Shown in pieces: positions 15,656-25,460 of a stretch of 64,000 bases of DNA. The notes beneath the pieces are model-generated. The model did not search any database. It was not told where the DNA came from and was given only the letters and a program-made list of their open reading frames with translations. Origin of the DNA: Polynucleobacter sp. AP-Kaivos-20-H2 (GTDB lineage Bacteria > Pseudomonadota > Gammaproteobacteria > Burkholderiales > Burkholderiaceae); the NCBI RefSeq assembly GCF_018882215.1, contig NZ_JACVOX010000002.1:310001-374000 (forward strand). The letters are read 5' to 3'. The stretch's first letter is position 1; each line of letters begins with the position of its first letter. The translations under genes and the position numbers were made by a program.

Positions 15656-17890
15656 TTATGCATTTGCTGCCTTTAAAGCTGCATTCAAAGTAGCGCTAGG
15701 ACGCATTACCGCTTCAAACTTCTCAGAATCAGGCATAAAGTAACCACCAATATCTACTGGTTTACCTTGAACCGTTTTGAGTTCGGCTGCAATCTTTTGC
15801 TCATTCTCAATCAAAGATTTTGCCAAGGGAGCAAAGTGCGCTTGCAGTTCCTTATCTTCCGTTTGAGCAGCCAATGCTTCAGCCCAGTACATTGCTAAGT
15901 AGAACTGGCTACCGCGGTTATCCAACTCACCAGTACGTGGTGAAGGTGACTTATTGTTATCCAATAACTTACCAGTCGCCTCATCCAAAGTGCGGGCTAA
16001 GATCTTTACCTTGTTATTACCTGTCTTATCACCGATATCCTCAAGAGATACAGCCAAAGCCATGAACTCACCAAGTGAATCCCAACGCAAGTGGTTTTCT
16101 TCTACCAATTGTTGAACGTGCTTAGGAGCTGATCCACCAGCGCCAGTTTCAAACAAGCCGCCGCCAGCCATTAAAGGCACGATGGACAACATCTTTGCAC
16201 TAGTACCTAGTTCCATAATTGGGAATAAGTCAGTGAGATAGTCACGCAAAATGTTGCCAGTCACAGAAATCGTGTCCTTGCCACGAATCACGCGCTCTAA
16301 GGTGTAACGCATTGCACGAGTCTGAGACATGATTTGAATATCCACACCCTTCAGATCGTAGTCTTTAAGGTAGGTATTGACCTTCTTGATCAATTCAGCT
16401 TCGTGTGGGCGGTACTCATCAAGCCAGAATACTGCAGGAGTATTAGAAAGACGCGCGCGATTTACAGCCAACTTGACCCAGTCACGAATTGGCGCATCTT
16501 TAACCTGGCACATACGCCAGATATCACCCTCTTCCACATTTTGCTCAAGCAATACGGTGCCATCATCGGCAACGATACGCGCCACACCAGCCTCAGGAAT
16601 TTCAAAAGTCTTATCGTGCGAGCCGTACTCTTCAGCCTGTTGGGCCATCAATCCGACGTTAGGAACCGTACCCATCGTTGTTGGATCAAAGTTGCCATGT
16701 GTCTTACAGAAATTAATCATTTCTTGATAGATGCGGGCAAAGGTACTTTCTGGAATCACTGCCTTCGTATCATGTAAACGACCATCAGCACCCCACATTT
16801 TTCCACCAGCGCGAATCATTGCAGGCATAGAAGCATCTACGATCACATCGCTTGGGGAATGAAGGTTGGTAATGCCTTTTGCAGAATCCACCATCGCCAA
16901 TGCTGGACGATGTTCGTGGCAGGCATGCAAATCTTGAATGATTTCTTCGCGCTTAGATTCTGGCAAAGTTTTAATCTTTTCGTAGAGGCTGCTCATGCCG
17001 TTATTAGCATTCACGCCCAACTCTTCAAACAGCTTGGCATGCTTTGCAAAAGCATCTTTGTAGAAAATCTTTACGGCGTGACCAAATACGATTGGGTGAG
17101 AAACCTTCATCATGGTTGCCTTGACGTGCAAGGACAGCATCATGCCGGTCTTATAAGCATCTTCGATTTCTTTCTCATAGAAGTCACATAACGCTTTTTT
17201 GCTCATGTACATGCTGTCGATGATTTCGCCAGCTAATAAAGAGACTTTTGGTTTAAGGACGATAGTCTTACCGCTCTTTGTGACCAAGTCCATCTTCACA
17301 TCACAAGCCTTAGTCAAGGTCATGGACTTCTCGCCAGCATAGAAATCGCCGCCATGCATATGAGAAACGTGAGTGCGTGACGCCTGACTCCACTCTCCCA
17401 TCGAATGTGGATTTTTACGAGCGTAACGTTTGACAGCAGGAGGAGCGCGGCGGTCAGAGTTACCTTCGCGTAATACAGGATTTACTGAGCTTCCCAAGCA
17501 TTTGGAATAGCGAGTACGAATGGATTTTTCTTCATCCGTTTTTGGATCTTCAGGAAAATCAGGAATCTTGTAGCCTTTGGATTGCAGCTCTTTAATGGCC
17601 GCGAGTAACTGAGGAATAGAGGCGCTAATATTTGGCAGCTTAATAATGTTGGTATCAGGCAATAAAGTCATTTTGCCTAGCTCAGCCAAATTGTTAGGAA
17701 CTTGCTGTTCAGGGGTCAAGCACTCAGGAAACTCAGCCAAGATGCGGGCGGCAACTGAAATATCACTCGTCACGATCTCCACGCCAGCAGGAGCTGCAAA
17801 AGTACGAATAATTGGCAGAAATGCGCGAGTAGCCAAAAGTGGCGCCTCATCTGTCAGCGTATAAATAATCTTTGATTTCTCTGAAGCCAT
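15656..17890 (-). CDS. icd: NADP-dependent isocitrate dehydrogenase, monomeric type
   Basis: The 744-residue length and sequence identify the monomeric IDH class, unrelated in length to the 45-kDa dimeric enzymes. Typical segments include [18 protein letters not shown] at the start, [19 protein letters not shown] (substrate loop), [19 protein letters not shown], and [18 protein letters not shown]. It oxidises isocitrate to 2-oxoglutarate in the citric acid cycle, producing NADPH. It is a single-gene unit with its own terminator. Confidence 0.97.
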   Translation of the reverse strand: MASEKSKIIYTLTDEAPLLATRAFLPIIRTFAAPAGVEIVTSDISVAARILAEFPECLTPEQQVPNNLAELGKMTLLPDTNIIKLPNISASIPQLLAAIKELQSKGYKIPDFPEDPKTDEEKSIRTRYSKCLGSSVNPVLREGNSDRRAPPAVKRYARKNPHSMGEWSQASRTHVSHMHGGDFYAGEKSMTLTKACDVKMDLVTKSGKTIVLKPKVSLLAGEIIDSMYMSKKALCDFYEKEIEDAYKTGMMLSLHVKATMMKVSHPIVFGHAVKIFYKDAFAKHAKLFEELGVNANNGMSSLYEKIKTLPESKREEIIQDLHACHEHRPALAMVDSAKGITNLHSPSDVIVDASMPAMIRAGGKMWGADGRLHDTKAVIPESTFARIYQEMINFCKTHGNFDPTTMGTVPNVGLMAQQAEEYGSHDKTFEIPEAGVARIVADDGTVLLEQNVEEGDIWRMCQVKDAPIRDWVKLAVNRARLSNTPAVFWLDEYRPHEAELIKKVNTYLKDYDLKGVDIQIMSQTRAMRYTLERVIRGKDTISVTGNILRDYLTDLFPIMELGTSAKMLSIVPLMAGGGLFETGAGGSAPKHVQQLVEENHLRWDSLGEFMALAVSLEDIGDKTGNNKVKILARTLDEATGKLLDNNKSPSPRTGELDNRGSQFYLAMYWAEALAAQTEDKELQAHFAPLAKSLIENEQKIAAELKTVQGKPVDIGGYFMPDSEKFEAVMRPSATLNAALKAANA

Positions 17891-18115
17891 GAATGTTTCC
17901 TCAATATTGAAAAAATTACAGAGTCAGGTTTTTACCCTGTCGCCCTCAAATCCACATTTTGCAAGTCGCTTTTAGCGCATCTTTTGCCAATGAGGCGAGT
18001 TTTCCATTTTAAATCATCGGGCTTGGCAAAAATGCTGGTTTTGCACCTTAAAGCACCTAATTAAGGGAATCCACCGAGACAACTTCGACTTCAAATTCAC
18101 CGTACACTGCAAGCC

Positions 18116-19312
18116 ATGACCAGCAAACATCCTTTACTCAACAAAAATCTTGTGCTGCTGATCATTTGTCAGGGGCTATTCCTCACCAATAACGTCACTT
18201 TTATCGCCATCAATGGGCTTGTGGGGCTCAGCCTTGCGCCAGCCAGCTGGATGGCCACCCTACCCGTCATGGGCTATGTTGTCGGGGGCGCCTTTTCTAC
18301 CTCCATTGTGGCCAAATCTCAAAACTACTTCGGGCGCAGAGTTTCTTTCCAGCTGGGCTTGCTAGTAGCAATGCTCTCAGCACTTCTATGCGCTTACGCC
18401 GCCACTACTAGAAACTTTTGGTTGTTGGTGCTGGGGACCTTTATTGCAGGCTATTACAGCGCCAATGGGCAGCTCTATCGCTTTGCCGCAGCAGAGCTGA
18501 CAGACCAGAGCCAACGCGATAAAGCGATTTCTTGGGTGTTAGCTGGTGGCATTCTAGGTGCAGTTATTGGACCCAATCTAGCCTCCTGGACTCGAGATCT
18601 GTTTGATACTGCCTTTCTAGGGGCCTATCTCACTCTATCCATTGCCGGGTTCATCGGCATCTTCGTGATGCAATTCATTCAGTTTCCGCAAGAGCTAAAG
18701 ACTCAGCATGCCCTTACTGATGGACGCCCACTGAAAGTCATTCTCCAACAGCCAGTCTTTATGGTTGCCATCATTGGAGCAGCATTGGGATATGGGGTCA
18801 TGAATCTACTCATGGCCGCCACACCTTTGGCAATGCAAATCTGTGGGCTACCATTTTCGGACACCGCTTTAGTTCTGGAGTGGCATGTGATTGGCATGTT
18901 TGCTCCCGGATTTTTTACAGGATCACTCATCCAACGATTTGGGGTATTAAAAGTGATGGGGACTGGGGTGTTTCTGAACTTCATCTGCATTGCAATCGCT
19001 CTTACCGGAACTAATCTCCATCAATTCTTTATCGCGTTATTTTTGCTCGGCGTTGGCTGGAACTTTTTATTTACTGGCGCCACCTCTTTAGCGATGACTG
19101 CCTATCAACCCAATGAGCGAGACAAGGCACAGGCTGCCATTAATTTCTTTGTCTTCGGAACGATGGCCTTCACTTCCTTTGGATCGGGCGCCCTAGTCAC
19201 ATCGCATGGTTGGAGCATCCTCAATTGGGGATCACTCATCCCTGTTGTAGTAAGCGGTCTTGCGATTTTCTGGCTGGCTCAGCAACGGAGAAAATCGCAA
19301 GTGACGGCCTAA
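18116..19312 (+). CDS. MFS transporter
   Basis: The 398-residue protein has about twelve hydrophobic helices spread over its whole length. The region after helix 2 reads SIVAKSQNYFGRRVSFQLG, resembling the major facilitator motif A, and GAVIGPNLASW resembles the antiporter-type motif. The substrate cannot be predicted. It starts 225 bases from the divergent icd gene, and its end overlaps the convergent gene at 19309 by four bases. Confidence 0.88.
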   Translation: MTSKHPLLNKNLVLLIICQGLFLTNNVTFIAINGLVGLSLAPASWMATLPVMGYVVGGAFSTSIVAKSQNYFGRRVSFQLGLLVAMLSALLCAYAATTRNFWLLVLGTFIAGYYSANGQLYRFAAAELTDQSQRDKAISWVLAGGILGAVIGPNLASWTRDLFDTAFLGAYLTLSIAGFIGIFVMQFIQFPQELKTQHALTDGRPLKVILQQPVFMVAIIGAALGYGVMNLLMAATPLAMQICGLPFSDTALVLEWHVIGMFAPGFFTGSLIQRFGVLKVMGTGVFLNFICIAIALTGTNLHQFFIALFLLGVGWNFLFTGATSLAMTAYQPNERDKAQAAINFFVFGTMAFTSFGSGALVTSHGWSILNWGSLIPVVVSGLAIFWLAQQRRKSQVTA

Positions 19313-20325
19313 GAGGCTTTAGCTAGCGGCAAGTTAAACAAAAGGTTTTGTGGCTTTAACTTCAGCTGCTGCTGGTCGTTCATGGCAATAGCCATATATA
19401 CCGGCTTGCCAGCCTGCGCTTGAGCTACAGCAGCCTCATCAATAAAGTCTAGGCGGAATAAACAAATTACCTTCTGCAACTCATCTGCCTCAACCAACTC
19501 TTTGTTGTAAAGCTTATTGAGTATTTCGGTAGCGGCTGCATCTAGGCCAACATGCCATGACCACTTAGGATCCGTAATTTGCTGCATGGGGGTAATGCGC
19601 GCACTAACTCCTAGAAAATGTTTTATCCATTTCTCTAAGACGCGACAAAAATGATTAATAGGCTCATGCCCAAAATTGAGCTGAACTGCTAAATCAAAAT
19701 CTTCGTTTCGAGTCCAATAGGTATCAGCATTGTCTTCGTGCAGCACATCTAGATCAGCTGAACGCATCGTCATTGACTTGCCTTTAAGCAAATCCATGAT
19801 GTTGCCCGTATCACTAGCTTGAGCATTGCGCGCAACTACCTCATCGTCCGCACCCATCACGATACCATCCTCGATAACAGTAATCTTCTGAGTTCTAAAA
19901 AAGAGCTCGCCTATGCGGGCTTCTAGTGGATGAGCATTGTTACCCAGGATATGTCTAATAAAAATTTGGGCGAGTTGAGCAATAAATAAAGGGGGTACGT
20001 CCACTCCCTCACCTTTAAATAAACTCATATAAAAGTTCTCTAGGGAGCTTGCCGCCAATAAACGCTTTCGGTAGCGCAGCCAAACGCGATAGTTCTCCTG
20101 AATATCCTCATCAGCCATCGTCGAGATTTCATCATCAACAACATCTGTACGAGGGTTGTCAGTTAAACGTTGATGGAGCGAACGTTCGATAGCGCAGGAT
20201 TCAGGAACCAGCTTGAGCTCCGGCCTCTGCATATAAGTACGCAAAAAGTCGTCTGTCACCAACAACTGATCATCGGAACCGATTGATAGGGTGCTATATG
20301 CAGAATTTGGCCAATAATTAGTCAT
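19309..20325 (-). CDS. Conserved cytoplasmic protein, DUF6352-like
   Basis: This 338-residue protein lacks a signal peptide or membrane helix. The opening YWPNSAYSTL, the segment FLRTYMQRPELKLVPESCAIERSLH and the C-terminal FRLDFIDEAAVAQAQAGKPVYMAIAMN resemble a Burkholderiales family I recall as DUF6352. The function is not known. The C-terminal part looks like a small alpha/beta domain, while the middle is helical and acidic. It lies between a transporter and an FKBP gene and shares no obvious pathway with either. Confidence 0.7.
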   Translation of the reverse strand: MTNYWPNSAYSTLSIGSDDQLLVTDDFLRTYMQRPELKLVPESCAIERSLHQRLTDNPRTDVVDDEISTMADEDIQENYRVWLRYRKRLLAASSLENFYMSLFKGEGVDVPPLFIAQLAQIFIRHILGNNAHPLEARIGELFFRTQKITVIEDGIVMGADDEVVARNAQASDTGNIMDLLKGKSMTMRSADLDVLHEDNADTYWTRNEDFDLAVQLNFGHEPINHFCRVLEKWIKHFLGVSARITPMQQITDPKWSWHVGLDAAATEILNKLYNKELVEADELQKVICLFRLDFIDEAAVAQAQAGKPVYMAIAMNDQQQLKLKPQNLLFNLPLAKAS

Positions 20326-20412
20326 ACGTTTTAGCTAAAGCATCATTACCGAAGAGATTTACAGAGCTCAGAATATACTAGCCATTCAATTTGTGTGAAA
20401 TAGGAAAACATC

Positions 20413-20760
20413 ATGAGTGAACTCAAAAAAATCGATACTGTTGTGGGCGAAGGCAAAGAAGCTGCCGCAGGCAATCATGTGGATGTGCATTACACCGGCT
20501 GGCTTTATGACGAGAAGGCTGCTGACCATAAAGGTCAAAAGTTTGATAGCTCCTTAGATCGAGGTCAACTCTTTAGCTTCCCCTTGGGTGCTGGACATGT
20601 CATCAAAGGCTGGGATGAAGGGGTAGCTGGCATGAAAATTGGTGGCAAACGTACCCTTATCATTCCTTCGGAGATGGGCTACGGTCCTCGCGGTGCGGGT
20701 GGCGTTATTCCTCCAAATGCCACACTGGTATTTGATGTGGAGCTCCACGGCGTTAACTAA
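20413..20760 (+). CDS. FKBP-type peptidylprolyl isomerase
   Basis: The 115-residue protein is a single FKBP domain: [48 protein letters not shown] and [28 protein letters not shown]. These contain the aromatic pocket residues of active prolyl isomerases. There is no signal sequence, so it acts in the cytoplasm. A strong terminator follows immediately, so it is a single-gene unit. Confidence 0.96.
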   Translation: MSELKKIDTVVGEGKEAAAGNHVDVHYTGWLYDEKAADHKGQKFDSSLDRGQLFSFPLGAGHVIKGWDEGVAGMKIGGKRTLIIPSEMGYGPRGAGGVIPPNATLVFDVELHGVN

Positions 20761-20782
20761 GACTTACGTATTTGACAGCAAA

Positions 20783-20810
20783 ACAAAAGCCACCCTAGGG
20801 TGGCTTTTGT
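20783..20810. terminator. Intrinsic terminator after the FKBP gene
   Basis: A 12-bp stem ACAAAAGCCACC / GGTGGCTTTTGT with a CTAG loop, containing an embedded T-run on both strands. It also faces the convergent lytic transglycosylase gene and may serve both. Confidence 0.85.
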
Positions 20811-20841
20811 GCATACCTTAATCAACTGATGGTCCATGAAC

Positions 20842-21834
20842 TTAGGAGCGCAAATCCTTACCGTTCAGCGTCAAGCGATTAGTCGAACGATTTTGACATA
20901 AACCAATCAGACGATTTCTTTCGGCCATCACCTTGTCTGCGTAGCCGCCATCATCCTCGGCATTTGCAGCGCCAACGTAGTATTTCAAACCATTGCGTAA
21001 TGAACCAGCTGTAGCGATGAGGTATTTCAAAATATAGGCGCCAACACGGATATTCACTTCAGGCTTAGCAGCCTCAGAAGTTCCACCAAAGATTGCATAC
21101 TTATCTTTATGTACTGAAGTCATCACCTGCATGAGGCCTTCAGCACCAGCATGACTCTTGGTGTTAGGGTTGAAGTTAGATTCCACTGAGATTACTGCCA
21201 ACAAAAGCACTGGGTCGATGTTGACCTCTTTTGCAATCAAAATCGTGTTTGAAACATACTCTTCAATCTTCGAACGATCAAGGCTGTATTTCTTCTCAAA
21301 GAAGTCAGCTACGGCACGTTGATTCTGAATCGAACCCATTAAGTTGCTATCCAAAGCCTGAGGGTCCATCTTTGATGTTGGGATGCGATCAGACAGATGA
21401 GAAATTGACTTCACCTGCATTTGCGCCACAGAAGGCATCAACAAAGCCACGGTCTGCTGCTTGGAACTAGTGAAACCAATTGAAGCAGGAGTCTTAGACT
21501 TGCCATAGATCACAGTGGCGATCTCAGTATCAGCGGCCTGGACGGCTGATACCTCATTGGACTCTTTATATTGATTGAGCATGCCAAAGCCGTTGCTCCA
21601 AACCATGTGACGCGCTTCATCAGGAACAAGGATACGGGCAAAGTCAAAAGCACCGGCATTAGTGCCGTTGCCTGAAAGCCAAAACCCAATCACCATGAAC
21701 ACAGTTAAAACGAGCAGGCCATTAATGACCCGATAGACCGGAGCCATTGCGTACGCTAGCAGCTTTTTAGCAGTCAAAGTGCTTGACTGTGCATTCTGCA
21801 TATCACTCAAATTGTTAGCTAAACATTTACTCAT
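20842..21834 (-). CDS. Membrane-anchored lytic transglycosylase (SLT domain)
   Basis: The protein has 330 residues. A cytoplasmic N-terminus is followed by one membrane helix (about residues 37-54, VINGLLVLTVFMVIGFWL), a linker, and a C-terminal SLT lysozyme-like domain at about 190-320. The catalytic Glu is in AVISVESNFNP, followed by GAEGLMQVM and the late tyrosine motif YYVGAANAEDDGGYADKV. It should cleave peptidoglycan glycan strands in the periplasm with 1,6-anhydro product formation. Substrate-cleft motifs are intact. Confidence 0.92.
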   Translation of the reverse strand: MSKCLANNLSDMQNAQSSTLTAKKLLAYAMAPVYRVINGLLVLTVFMVIGFWLSGNGTNAGAFDFARILVPDEARHMVWSNGFGMLNQYKESNEVSAVQAADTEIATVIYGKSKTPASIGFTSSKQQTVALLMPSVAQMQVKSISHLSDRIPTSKMDPQALDSNLMGSIQNQRAVADFFEKKYSLDRSKIEEYVSNTILIAKEVNIDPVLLLAVISVESNFNPNTKSHAGAEGLMQVMTSVHKDKYAIFGGTSEAAKPEVNIRVGAYILKYLIATAGSLRNGLKYYVGAANAEDDGGYADKVMAERNRLIGLCQNRSTNRLTLNGKDLRS

Positions 21835-22341
21835 TCATTGTTTGCAAGACCTCAAAAAACTAGACTAACGTTTTATGCTGCATTGCAATATCTAAAAAAC
21901 ATGGGTCATCCTAAGAAGTTTCTTATATCAAGTCAAGAATAAAGAAGTGGAAATCAATAACTTATTGATCTAGGAATCCGGGAGATCCCGTATACAGATC
22001 GCTAGAGACATATATAAGTCAATAAAATCAATAGCTTATATAAGTTAGGGGGCACTAATTTCACTCTATAAAAAATTGGCTTAAATGGGACTTTTTTGTG
22101 TTTTTGGCCAAAAATTTAACCCAAAAAATCATACATCTAGTGCTTTCATACCTGTAATTTTCTAGGGGTAGTATCAAGGCAGCGTTATTGCAAAGCAGTA
22201 TTTACAAGGCCGTCTTCAAGAAAATATGCACTTTGAATATATAAAAAATGATCAAAAGAGTTCTGATTCTTATTGGCTGTGGAGCTAGCCCAAGATAAAA
22301 ATATAGGTTCATGGGAGGTGGAGGTCATACACTAAGAGCCC
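21835..22341. other. 507-base AT-rich gap without a recognised gene
   Basis: No ORF of useful length, tRNA or terminator was seen. Two copies of TATATAAGT (22011-22019 and 22037-22045) stand near a short hairpin CGGGA-GA-TCCCG around 21979. The sequence is AT-rich and may hold the promoter of the secreted nuclease gene, or be a decayed remnant. Nothing firmer can be said. Confidence 0.5.
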
Positions 22342-23364
22342 ATGAAATTCATCCGTAACCTTCTTGCCCTTGTAGCAGTTTCAGCCTCATTAAATGCACT
22401 GGCGGCTTTTGAAGACTGCAGGGATCTATTTCCAGCTCAGCAAATACCGACGAGTCCGCAGGTGGGGCGCGACCTTTGCTTTGATAGCTTTGCCATCTAC
22501 TACTCTCCTCAGGATAAAAAGCCAATCTATACCATTGAGAAGCTTAATCGGGAGCAGCTTTCCGCCCCGCACCCGCGCAGAAGTAACCAGTTTTACGAAG
22601 AAGCCAGACTTCCCTTCTCCGAACGGGCACTACTCTCAGATTACCGTGGAAGCGGCTTTGATAGGGGTCATAACGCCCCAGCAGGCGACATGAGTAACGA
22701 ACGCTCAATGGCTCAATCTTTCTCATTGGCCAATATGATGCCGCAGGCAAGGCAAAACAATCAGGGAATCTGGGCCAAAAATGTAGAGGAGCCAACGAGG
22801 GCTTATGTCAAAAGAGCTGCTAGCGACATTTACGTATTCACGGGTTCGATTGGAAACCGCGGCAGTATTGGTAGAAGTCATGTAACGATTCCCAGCCACT
22901 TATATAAGTTGGTATACGACTCCAATAAAAATACTGCTTGGGGATATTGGATTGAAAACACCGATGAAGCAACTATGACTCCGCCAATCTCCTATCAAGA
23001 GTTGGTACAAAAGACGGGGATTGACTTTCACTTACCCGTAGGTGAAGGCAGCAATACAAACAATACATCGGTGCAGACCCATGACATCAAGGGGCAAAAG
23101 ACTCTCGTTGGCGGATGGTATCCCATATTTTTTGACGATTACTCCCCAAGCAAGCTCAATGATGTCATTAACAATATCAAGTCGGGCAAGATAGCTAGCA
23201 TTCAGATTCAATATGACCGCAATGACACTCTTGCAAAACAGATTTCCTTGCAAATTGAATCGCAGGCCAAGTTAAAGGCAAGCCTAATTCAAAGCAGTCC
23301 GCCAGAATCAGCAACTGTGACTTACGAGCGTAACCGCGTCACGCTGATTATTCGCTCAAAGTAA
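22342..23364 (+). CDS. Secreted DNA/RNA non-specific endonuclease (NUC/EndA-like)
   Basis: The 340-residue protein has a Sec signal peptide (about residues 1-22, ending LNALAA) and the beta-beta-alpha metal nuclease motif DRGHNAPAGDM, with His110 as general base. It is followed by SFSLANMMPQARQNNQGIWAKNVE with the metal-ligand Asn. It should cut nucleic acids in the periplasm or outside the cell, for nutrient scavenging, biofilm DNA turnover or DNA uptake. The C-terminal 90 residues are outside the core domain and not recognised. It overlaps the convergent gene by nine bases. Confidence 0.92.
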   Translation: MKFIRNLLALVAVSASLNALAAFEDCRDLFPAQQIPTSPQVGRDLCFDSFAIYYSPQDKKPIYTIEKLNREQLSAPHPRRSNQFYEEARLPFSERALLSDYRGSGFDRGHNAPAGDMSNERSMAQSFSLANMMPQARQNNQGIWAKNVEEPTRAYVKRAASDIYVFTGSIGNRGSIGRSHVTIPSHLYKLVYDSNKNTAWGYWIENTDEATMTPPISYQELVQKTGIDFHLPVGEGSNTNNTSVQTHDIKGQKTLVGGWYPIFFDDYSPSKLNDVINNIKSGKIASIQIQYDRNDTLAKQISLQIESQAKLKASLIQSSPPESATVTYERNRVTLIIRSK

Positions 23365-23598
23365 TTTAGATTTAGCTTGCAGGCCATGCGCCCGTTGGAT
23401 TGGTGCCAAGAGTCCACGCAAACCATTGTGGTCTAGGGTGTGCATTAATTCCAATAATTCACCAAGCTCGCCTTTGGGAAAACCTTCGCGAGCAAACCAA
23501 GCTAAATAGTTTCCTGGCAAATCAGCCAAAGCACGCCCTGCGTGCTTACCAAAAGGCATCTTCATTAAAACCAATTTTTCCAGGGACTCGGCGTTCAT
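23356..23598 (-). CDS. DUF3820-family small protein
   Basis: From the ATG at 23598 this is an 80-residue protein with the DUF3820 core MPFGKHAGRALADLPGNYLAWF, then REGFPKGELGELLELM and LDHNGL. The longer reading from 23718 would run through two Fur boxes and a promoter and lacks family similarity, so I reject it. The family is widespread and of uncertain function; one homologue has been described as a quorum-sensing-regulated virulence factor. It is divergent from the iron-regulated operon and could share its Fur control. Confidence 0.82.
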   Translation of the reverse strand: MNAESLEKLVLMKMPFGKHAGRALADLPGNYLAWFAREGFPKGELGELLELMHTLDHNGLRGLLAPIQRAHGLQAKSKLL

Positions 23599-23674
23599 TG
23601 GGGAAATCTTACAAGCAAAAAAGAATAGGCCTATAGGTTCCGCCATTTCTAAGGCAATGGTTATTTTATTTAGT

Positions 23675-23689
23675 TGAGAATCATTCTCA
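23675..23689. promoter_or_regulatory. Fur box 1
   Basis: TGAGAATCATTCTCA is a perfect 7-1-7 inverted repeat matching the Fur consensus TGATAATNATTATCA at 13 of 15 positions. It overlaps a putative -35 TTGAGA (23674-23679) that pairs with a -10 TATATT (23698-23703) reading toward the operon at 23750. Confidence 0.82.
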
Positions 23690-23702
23690 TCTAATGCTAT
23701 AT

Positions 23703-23717
23703 TGAGAACCATTCTCA
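23703..23717. promoter_or_regulatory. Fur box 2
   Basis: TGAGAACCATTCTCA is a near-perfect copy of the first box, 28 bases downstream centre to centre. It follows the putative -10. Two boxes bracketing the promoter are the usual layout for strong iron repression. Confidence 0.8.
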
Positions 23718-23749
23718 TTTAGATTGATAACCACCAACCTCAAGGGACC

Positions 23750-24664
23750 ATGAAATTGACCATTAATAGACTTCTTGCGTTTAGCCTCTTTTTATTAGCA
23801 ACGCTTCACTTTTCTTTAGCCCATGCAGGTGAAGGGGTGTTCGGCTGGATCTACACCCTAGATTTGCAGCCTAAGGGCAAGTTGGAATTTGAGCAGCGAC
23901 TACAACTAAATCAACAGCAAGCAGCAGGAACTTATGATGCATGGACTGCAAGAACGGAGTTGGAGTACGGATTAACCAATGACTTGCAAATAGCTGGTTA
24001 TATCAATTCTTACTACACCAATGCAAATCAAAATTACACCAATCCAGAAGCATGCGGAGATACCCCATCCTGCACCGGCGGTTACGGCGTTCCCTCTTCG
24101 CATGACCCATCTACAGCGTATAAGAAAAGTGGAATTGAAGGCGGATCTCTTGAGGCAATCTATCGCATTACCAATCCAGTAACATCGCCCGTGGGTGTTG
24201 GTCTTTATCTAGAACCAACATGGGGTAAAAATAAAGATGAGTTAGAGGCAAGGCTATTGCTGCAATCTAACTTTATTGATGATCGCTTAATTTTGGCAGG
24301 TAATGTTGTTGCTGCGAATGAACGCTTAAAGTTTATTGAAAACGGCAATGTTCCTGAATCAATGCTCGATTTCCTAGTGGGTGCAAGCTATCGCTTTGCA
24401 CCCAAATGGTCTGCTGGCGTAGAGGCCCGGTTTCATAACGACTATTCAGAGTTGAATTTACGCAATCAAGTGCAAAGAGCTACTTTTGTAGGCCCCAATA
24501 TGCACTATGCGGCGAAAGATTGGTGGGTCACGGGCGCATGGCGCTATCAGCTAGCAGGCGGAACCTGTATGAGTGGCGGAGAGGCTGAATGCTCTAACGC
24601 ACGTGTTTGGGATAGTCATTCAGTGAATGAATTCATTGTCAAAGTTGGCTTCCCTCTTAATTAA
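23750..24664 (+). CDS. Predicted outer-membrane protein, first gene of Fur-box operon
   Basis: The 304-residue protein has a signal peptide ending SLAHAGEG (about residue 26) and many amphipathic strands, such as GKLEFEQRLQLNQQ, WTARTELEYGLTNDLQIAGYINSYY and WSAGVEARFHNDY. It resembles transporter-like or DUF6662-type beta-barrel proteins (moderate confidence). Two Fur boxes sit just upstream, and four more genes follow with gaps of 0-24 bases, so it belongs to an iron-controlled system with an FMN-binding protein and ApbE. It may let reductant, flavin or iron through the outer membrane. That role is inferred only from context. Confidence 0.75.
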   Translation: MKLTINRLLAFSLFLLATLHFSLAHAGEGVFGWIYTLDLQPKGKLEFEQRLQLNQQQAAGTYDAWTARTELEYGLTNDLQIAGYINSYYTNANQNYTNPEACGDTPSCTGGYGVPSSHDPSTAYKKSGIEGGSLEAIYRITNPVTSPVGVGLYLEPTWGKNKDELEARLLLQSNFIDDRLILAGNVVAANERLKFIENGNVPESMLDFLVGASYRFAPKWSAGVEARFHNDYSELNLRNQVQRATFVGPNMHYAAKDWWVTGAWRYQLAGGTCMSGGEAECSNARVWDSHSVNEFIVKVGFPLN

Positions 24665-24671
24665 AAACTCA

Positions 24672-24863
24672 ATGAAAGAACTTATGGAAACCCAAAATCT
24701 ATTGGTTGCAGCTCTTACTCACTTGTTGAAGTTTCAAGCTACCCAATGTCAAGCAGCCAAGGAGAGAGCATTGATGATGTTTGAAACACTCTCCAATATC
24801 AAGGACATCAACCCCGACATCCAAACGCTTTGTAATGAAGCGAATGAATTACTTACCGCCTAA
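24672..24863 (+). CDS. Small helical protein in the Fur-box operon
   Basis: I do not recognise this 63-residue protein (or 59 residues from the ATG at 24684). It is predicted almost wholly helical (ETQNLLVAALTHLLKFQAT, AAKERALMMFETLSNI) with two Cys, no signal peptide and no membrane helix. It begins eight bases after the outer-membrane gene and ends 24 bases before the FMN-binding gene. This tight placement is the main support for it being real. It may be a cytoplasmic accessory or chaperone. Confidence 0.6.
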   Translation: MKELMETQNLLVAALTHLLKFQATQCQAAKERALMMFETLSNIKDINPDIQTLCNEANELLTA

Positions 24864-24887
24864 ATTAATTACCCGAATATCCCCCCC

Positions 24888-25460
24888 ATGATCTGGAAAC
24901 CCAACCCTTTAGCTCTTGTTGGCATAGCAATGGTTAGTGCGCCCATCATTGCTCATGCAAAAATTTATATTACTGCAGAGCAAGCCCAGAAAATTCTTTT
25001 CCCCAACAAAATACTGGCGAAGTATCCCATCATCACTACAGATGATCTGCAAGAAAAGATGCGTATCGCATCGAGCATTCGCCATCCCTTTCAGGGTGAT
25101 CGGATATGGAAGAGTGCCGATGGAAGTTGGCTAGTGATCGATGAAGTGGTGGGCAAACATGAAATGATTACTTATGCCGTTGCCTTCAAACCGAATGGCA
25201 GCATCGCAGGGATTGAAGTTCTGGAATACGTTGAGTCTTATGGTTATGAAGTGGCAGAAGCACAGTGGCGGAAACAGTTTGTAGGCAAGACAGCAAATGA
25301 CCCCATAAAACTTAATCAAGATATTCAGAATATTGGTGGCGCAACACTTTCTTGCAAACACCTCACTGATGGAATAAAGCGGGTCGCAGTTCTGTATGAC
25401 TTGGCCCTGAAGAATGCCTCTCAAAGAATCACACCAGTTCAAATGCCTAAAGCAAAATGA
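24888..25460 (+). CDS. Exported FMN-binding domain protein (flavinylation substrate)
   Basis: The 190-residue protein has an N-terminal export segment (about residues 1-25, ending IIAHAKIY) and an FMN-binding domain of the NqrC/RnfG type. The covalent FMN site is probably Thr153 in IGGATLSCKH, a variant of the usual SGAT motif; YAVAFKPNGSIAGIEVLEY is the preceding strand pair. In known systems ApbE attaches FMN to such a Thr, and the protein carries single electrons outside the cytoplasmic membrane. The apbE gene overlaps its stop by four bases (ATGA), strong evidence of the pairing. Confidence 0.85.
   Translation: MIWKPNPLALVGIAMVSAPIIAHAKIYITAEQAQKILFPNKILAKYPIITTDDLQEKMRIASSIRHPFQGDRIWKSADGSWLVIDEVVGKHEMITYAVAFKPNGSIAGIEVLEYVESYGYEVAEAQWRKQFVGKTANDPIKLNQDIQNIGGATLSCKHLTDGIKRVAVLYDLALKNASQRITPVQMPKAK

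Noticed and set aside
16334-17191. Plus-strand ORFs inside icd
   Set aside because: They are antisense shadows of a strongly conserved enzyme gene and lack recognisable domains or ribosome sites.
23599-23718. 40-residue extension of the DUF3820 protein
   Set aside because: It would be encoded by the two Fur boxes and promoter and has no family similarity.
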